From: Rhizophagus irregularis
Taxonomy: Eukaryota; Glomeromycota; Glomeromycetes; Glomerales; Glomeraceae
DNA: 64,000 bases
Direction: 5' to 3'
Assembly (NCBI RefSeq): GCF_026210795.1
Contig: NC_089438.1
Location: 3,803,501-3,867,500 of the forward strand
Part shown: one piece after another, positions 58,794 through 64,000 of the stretch
Layout: every line of letters starts with the position of its first letter
Numbering within the stretch: the stretch's first letter is position 1
The notes under the pieces: generated by a model
The model's database searches: none
Told to the model about the DNA's origin: nothing
The model's input: the letters and a program-made list of their open reading frames with translations, nothing else
Made by a program: the position numbers and the translations under genes

Positions 58794-60753
58794 TTTTTTT
58801 TTTTTTTTTTTTTTTTTTTGAAGAACTAAAATAGTAACCATGACTTTATTGGACTAAAAGATATCATAAATGGAAACAATGTTAAAGTACAATGGAATTA
58901 ATCCCACATTAGTAGGACCTATTTACATGTAAACGCACTATCCAAATAAAAGACTTGCATTTACTTAGAAAAAAAAAGAAAAAAAAGAAAGAAAAAAAAG
59001 AAATAACACACTGGGACCGGGAATATGACCAATTAATAGGAGTAGGAAAAAAGCGGAAGCTGAAAAAAACCTGATGACGCAGAAAAAAAAAGAAAATTAA
59101 GAATGATTAATTCTAAACTACTACCTACTAAATAATTTTGTATAGACTAAACTAGAAACTAAACACTATAACTAATACTAATGCACTTTAAATGACTAAC
59201 ATAGGTTCATCATAGGAGTCGCTAATCTAGGGGTACCTATAACTAAATACAACTATAGCCCTTCATAAAAATTCATCCATTCCTTCGCCTTTAGGAGTCC
59301 TTCTATACCTATAAAATAGTCTTTGAAGGATTTTTGAAAGAAGTTCAAGCCAATAAATTTAATAGCCTGAGAAGCAAAGCACGAGTGTCCGTATCCATTT
59401 TATCTTGCTTTGGTTTGTGTCGTGATTTAGAAGAGGGACCTTTGATATCATTTTTGGTCTTCTTCTGGTCTTGCTTAGCGTCCTTCTTACGTTTCTTTTT
59501 GTCTTTAGAAGACTTGTCGTTCGGTTTAGGAGGAGCATGTGATATTGTCACTTTCCAAGGTTGCACTAGATCCATGAAATCATGAAGATCCTTTTGTGTC
59601 TCAAAATAAAGTATCACGAATTTATTGCCCTTGTCCTTTATTGAACGGTATGATTTAACCTTTCCTGTCTTTTGCAAGAAAGTAAAGAAAGGTAGTCCGC
59701 TGACGTAATTATTCATCATGTCATCGGTTGCATCTGCTGGGATATTGATTTTTGCCTGGTAACGTTCACATTCCTTACGGTCTTTGAGTTTCCAGAATTC
59801 CAGATACCATCTCACATCAATTCCACCTAATTGTTTTGACCATGTTCTCATAACGAACTCTGAGTCTGCAAGCGGAGACAATAATATCTTAGTCCAAACG
59901 GACTGATATTTGTGTTGTGTCTTGAAAGAAATTTCTAGAACTCATCCCCAATCCTTTAGTTTATCCAGGATAAGGTCATGTGACCAAGTTGATGGTATGT
60001 CGTAAATCATGAGAGTACACACTTGACTTTTTTGCGTATCATGAATGACGTTATTATTCATAGTTAATTTAGTGATTTTACTATTCTTTTTTTTTGATTC
60101 CGTCTGTGTTATGGCAGCGGAAGCTGAGGTACCAATAGTAGTGTTTGTAGATGGTGCAATAGATGGATCTATAAGATTGCCTTCCTGGTTTGATTGTCCT
60201 TCGGCAATGTTCGGATAGATATCCGTATCTATGTCCATGGATTTGTCGATCACTGGGGGAGGTTGAGAACGTGCTGAATTTGAGTTCTCTGATTGGTTGG
60301 ATTGTTTGCCTTTGTTATTTGGTTTCGTTTCGGTCGCTATCCTTTGAACAAGGGCATTATTATAAGCATTCTGGTACCTAGTAGTTATCTTTTCCAACTC
60401 TTGGCGTGCTTTAGCAGTGGCTGCAGAAACTATCCCAAAGAACACTTCAGGCCTTAAAGGGCCAGTAAACTCAGAAGAGTTTTCAGCTGCGTTACATGGT
60501 TCTATTATGTCTTGCCATCCTAGAAGTGACTTTGTGACATGGGTTTGATATAGTTCGCTGCTAGTATAAATTTCTGACTGAGTAAGGAAGTGGGACATCA
60601 TCCTTCGGAACTGGTCAGTAAAATTTATTATATACTCGTCTACTGGGATATATGGAATATATTTAGCTTTTCTGTTTTTTGGACCCATTTCTCTTAATAA
60701 AATTTCCGCAGTAATTTATGGAAAAATTTGTGAGAAAGAAGAGTTTTTTTTCA
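58794..60753 (-). mobile_element. LINE-like retroelement with ORF1 only, 1.96 kb
   Basis: An exact 16-bp target duplication, AACAGATCAATTTTCT, flanks it (58778-58793 and 60754-60769). On the minus strand it ends in a poly-A tail (poly-T at 58794-58819) and begins about 65 nt before the ORF1 start codon, so 5' truncation is not obvious. There is a ~525-bp 3' untranslated region and no reverse transcriptase, so it must have been mobilised by another LINE. The layout recalls the HAL1 (half-L1) elements of mammals; that comparison is analogy. Confidence 0.8.
59345..60688 (-). pseudogene. LINE ORF1 protein, RRM-like, interrupted by one TGA
   Basis: One frame of 448 codons from 60688 to a stop at 59345, broken only by a TGA at 59944-59942. 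Upstream: a helical N-terminus (MGPKNRKAKYIPYIPVDEYI), a low-complexity Q/N/S linker and an RRM-like start (VCTLMIYDIPSTW, LDKLKDWG). Downstream in the same frame: VLEISFKTQHKYQSVWTKIL, LGGIDVRWYLEFWKLKDRK, a Lys-rich tail (SSKDKKKRKKDAKQDQKK) and the end RALLLRLLNLLA. The relic at 13440-13600 has a glutamine codon at the TGA position, so the TGA is a recent nonsense change or a readthrough site. Such proteins bind element RNA. Confidence 0.75.
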
Positions 60754-61780
60754 AACAGATCAATTTTCTAACCAGCTATTGTAAAAATGATTCAATAAAC
60801 TGGATCACGTGATCATGAGCCAATAAAATTTAAGTAACGTGATGCGGTAAATCTTGATTTTGGCCGGAATTATAAAAATCTTAATTCCGGCTGAAGTTAT
60901 ATATTACTTATTTATTCAATTAAAATATTTTATATTCATTTTCATGACCTCTATGACTTAAAACTAAGATGAAAAAAATAAATTATAGTGTATGAAAATT
61001 CAGTATAATAGACTTTCAATATATTGAAATTTTTTCACTAAACCGGATATCCCGATAAACTGGATATTTTTAGTGGAACTGACAGATCCGGTTTATCAAA
61101 TTATTTCACTGTATAGCCGATAATAAAACTGATAATAATTTATGCTCTTTTTGAAACAATAAATGATTTAAAGTATCCCTTATAATAGTGCGATTCATGG
61201 TGTAATTCAAAATTTCTTTGCCTATTTCCTTAATTTTATGCACTTATGTAAATTGTCAATTAATAGAAAGAATATTTTATTTATATATGAGTTCAACAAA
61301 TTAGTCATAAAAGTATACTGTAATGCTTAATTAGTTTCACATACTTGATCAATTGAATTGATTAAGCTTTCCAAAATTAATTAAAGTAACAGACAAATTT
61401 TGGGATATTTCATAAAACTGCCATGATGATATGAACTATAAGTTTTTAATTTGTTTCTTTCCTCAGGATTAGAAAGTAAATATAAAAAATTTTATTTATG
61501 ATTGTCAATTGTTAGGATAGTGAGCCATAGAAAGTGGAATAATTGATGATGCATAATAACAAAAAGACTCATTTCAAAAACTGTTAATTTTATTGCTCAA
61601 TTACAAACTGATTTTATTTATATAAAAAAGTTTTACACATACTCTATATCAGTGTTGAACAAAATATAATGAAATTTCATATTTATCATTTTATAAAAAA
61701 TATTTATAAAAATAAATAAAATACATTTTTTATAACAAGCAGAAAATAAGTAAAATAAGTTGTAGTAAAATTAATTTCGA

Positions 61781-64000
61781 TCATTTTTCATCATCTAATC
61801 TATTGATATTTTAAAATTTTAATGTTTCTTATTAATAGAAAGTTGAAAATAAGATTTAAGTGAATATGACTTACTCTGTAAAATCAATTGCAAGTCCTTC
61901 TGTATAAGGATTAAGTAACCGAGATATATAAATAGCTTGTGGATGAGTAGTAGTTAATTGTTTGTTTTCTTTATATTCTTTAAAGAGATACTTCTCTGCC
62001 CTTTTAATTTCATCTTCCAAAATTTCCATCCCCATATCATCTAATACAGAGCTAATTAATTCAACATTTGGTCTATTATCTGGATTCAGATCCCAACACT
62101 TTTTCATTAGATCAATATACCGATTTGATTTCAATTCAGGTATTTCAGGTATTTCAGGTCTAATTCCACTACATATTTGTAATGCTAATTTTTCATCATG
62201 TGCACAATCATCAAAAGGTTGTCTTCCAGTTATTATATAATACATAACCATACCAAAACTATATATATCTGCTGCTTGAGTATAAGGCTTGCCTCTTAAT
62301 ACTTCAGGAGCTACATAAGGCATAACTCCATAAATTTTTGTTTCATCTTTATTACTAACTTCTCCACATAATCCCATATCTGAAATACATATGGCTAGAG
62401 GAATATTTTTTAAAGAATCATTATTGTTAACTAATATATTCCCTATATGAAAATCACGATGAACCATCTGCTTCTGATGAATATCTTTAAGACCTTCAAT
62501 GATATATTTCAATAAAAAATATTTAATACTACAATCAGAATTTTTATAGAAATAGTGCATCCAATTATTAAAACTTCCACATTTTGCATATTGAAGAACT
62601 ATAATATAATTTTTTGTATTGGGATCTTGAGATATTCCATATACTTTAAGAACATGATTATAATCACCTGTAAATGAATATGCTTTAATCTATTTAAAGT
62701 ATAAACAAAATTAATATATTAATAATTATTCAATTTTATTAAGAAATTTCATACCTCATTTAAAAATTCATTAGTAATATTATATGAGTTATCTATATAT
62801 TTTAATGCAACTTCTTTATAATTATCTCTTTTGAATATCTTTTTATCATAATTACATTTTAATGGACCATCCTTCCATATTGCTGAATATATTGTAGCAA
62901 AACCGCCTTTACCTACTTCTTCAATATAATCAAACTGATTGTATGGCACCCATTCAAATATTATATTATCATAACTATCAATTTTCAAATGCATTTCTCG
63001 AATAAAATCATCAATCTTTTGATTTCCACTCCAATTTGTCAAATTATTTTGTATATAATTTATTTGACACGATTTACAACATTTATTTTTTAAATTACTA
63101 TATAGCTTGCAACATCTATTACAATACTGATCATTTTGAAAAACTAAAATATAATCATTTGTATTTGGGTTTTGAGATATTCCACATATATCATTATAAT
63201 TGTTAACCTGTTAAATATAAATCAAATTATTGTTTGAAGCAAAATATTTAATTGACTTAAATAAATTTTCATACCTCAATAAAAAATTCATTGATATCTA
63301 ATGTTAAACATTTTAATACAACTTTTTTATAAGAATTCCTTATCCATGACTTTGTCCTATAATATAATGGACCATTCTTCCATATTGCTGAATAGATAAT
63401 AGCAACATGATCATCAACTTTTCCAATTTCTTTAATATTAATAAACTGATTATATGGTATCCATTCAACTACTACATCATTGAAATCATTTATCTTTATT
63501 TGCTTTTCTTGAATGAAATTATCAATTTTTTGATTTCCACTCCAATTTGCAAAATTATTTTGTATATGATTTATTTCACATAGCTTACACCATTTATTTT
63601 CTAAATCATTGTATAGTTTACCACATCTTTTACAATTCCTATTTTGAAGAACTAGGATATAATCATTTGTATTGGGATTTTGAGATATTCCATATATGTT
63701 ACTATAATTATCAACCTATTAAATAAAAATAAAGTAGTTATTTCTTTGAATATTTAAGTTATCAAATTTATAAATAATTTTTATACCATATTGAAAAATT
63801 CCTCAATATCTAATGTTAAGCAATTTAATATAACTTTTTTATTAGGATTTCTTATCCATTCCTTTTTACCATATCTATAATATAGTGGACCATTTTTCCA
63901 TATTGCTGAATATGTAATAGAAGCATTTTTATCAACTTTCTCAATTTCTTTAATATCAGTAAATTGATTGTGTGGTACCCATTCAACTATTATATGAGTC
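61781..64000 (-). CDS. Second copy of the tandem N-lobe kinase gene, cut by the window edge
   Basis: Exons (minus): beyond 64000 to 63787 (partial), 63715-63275, 63207-62755, 62689-61875, 61799-61781. These match exons 7-11 of the gene at 39416-44913 in order, length and phase. The catalytic exon has MVHRDFHIGNIL, DMG and YVAPEVL and the exon before it has GKGGFATIYSAIW, so the final kinase unit is intact in what is visible. The catalytic exon is three nucleotides longer overall: it lacks NK in the GDNKYNHV region but has extra residues near EILEDEIKRAEKY. The C-terminus is again LDDEK. Number of upstream repeat exons is unknown. Confidence 0.85.

Larger units (their letters stand above)
58656..61111. 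mobile_element. Composite insertion: DNA element carrying a LINE
   Basis: Copy A of the duplication lacks this block. Its outer parts (58656-58777 and 60770-61111) carry mirrored TTTGATAAACTGGAT / ATCCGGTTTATCAAA words and the right end is TTTCACTG followed by TA, suggesting a mariner-like MITE of about 470 bp. A retroelement then inserted into that MITE. Confidence 0.55.
57926..64000. repeat. Segmental duplication, copy B
   Basis: Direct copy of 37432-41640, running off the right edge. Non-coding parts match with scattered differences and coding parts are more alike (exon 9: 453 nt in both, exon 8: 441 nt in both). It lacks the 37961-38453 insert and instead has a ~2.46-kb insert at 58656-61111. 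Confidence 0.88.

Noticed and set aside
61962-62240. 92-codon plus-strand ORF (and its twin at 39678-39869)
   Set aside because: Antisense shadow of the conserved kinase catalytic exon.

Overview
The window looks like accessory, transposon-rich nuclear DNA of an arbuscular mycorrhizal fungus, most likely Rhizophagus or a close relative. The basis is very AT-rich DNA (about a quarter to 30% GC by eye), short GT-AG introns of 59-93 bp, and a gene set typical of that group: MATA-HMG box, TKL-type kinases, Sel1 repeats and F-box/leucine-rich proteins among many DNA transposons and LINEs. No rRNA, tRNA or CRISPR array was recognised.

1-17.6 kb: a probable divergent gene pair (371 minus, 754 plus); a decayed DDE transposase split by a 1.8-kb Mutator-like insertion; a 906-bp hAT-like MITE; an intact single-exon HMG-box gene (9939-10562); an intact-looking Tc1 element (13788-15099); and relics of a LINE ORF1 and of a mitochondrial carrier.

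17.66-36.42 kb: the main finding. One 18.76-kb transposon is bounded by near-identical inverted ends, with large 55-bp satellite arrays just inside them in opposite orientation. It encodes a 12-exon, 945-aa KDZ (Kyakuja-Dileera-Zisupton) transposase that reads without a break when spliced, a five-exon 555-aa protein of unknown function preceded by six ACGCGT boxes, and, on the other strand, an eight-exon 320-aa HMG-box-like protein. Old decayed LINE copies lie between them.

37.4-49.9 kb: kinase genes on the minus strand. The first (39416-44913) is built from nine tandemly duplicated, phase-0 exons that each encode a small cysteine module plus a kinase N-lobe piece; only the last copy keeps a glycine loop and leads into a complete C-lobe. 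One repeat exon is frameshifted. The second (47007-49930) is a Sel1-repeat kinase pseudogene with a nonsense codon, an 820-bp hAT-like MITE and two frameshifts.

50-57.3 kb: a small two-exon gene, pyrimidine-rich tracts, a 1.5-kb inverted-repeat element and an intact F-box-type gene (55825-57255).

57.9-64 kb: a direct segmental duplication of 37.4-41.6 kb, including a partial second copy of the repeat-exon kinase gene that runs off the window. It carries a polyadenylated LINE-like insertion with only an ORF1, flanked by a 16-bp target duplication. All exon structures were worked out by hand from reading frame and splice signals.
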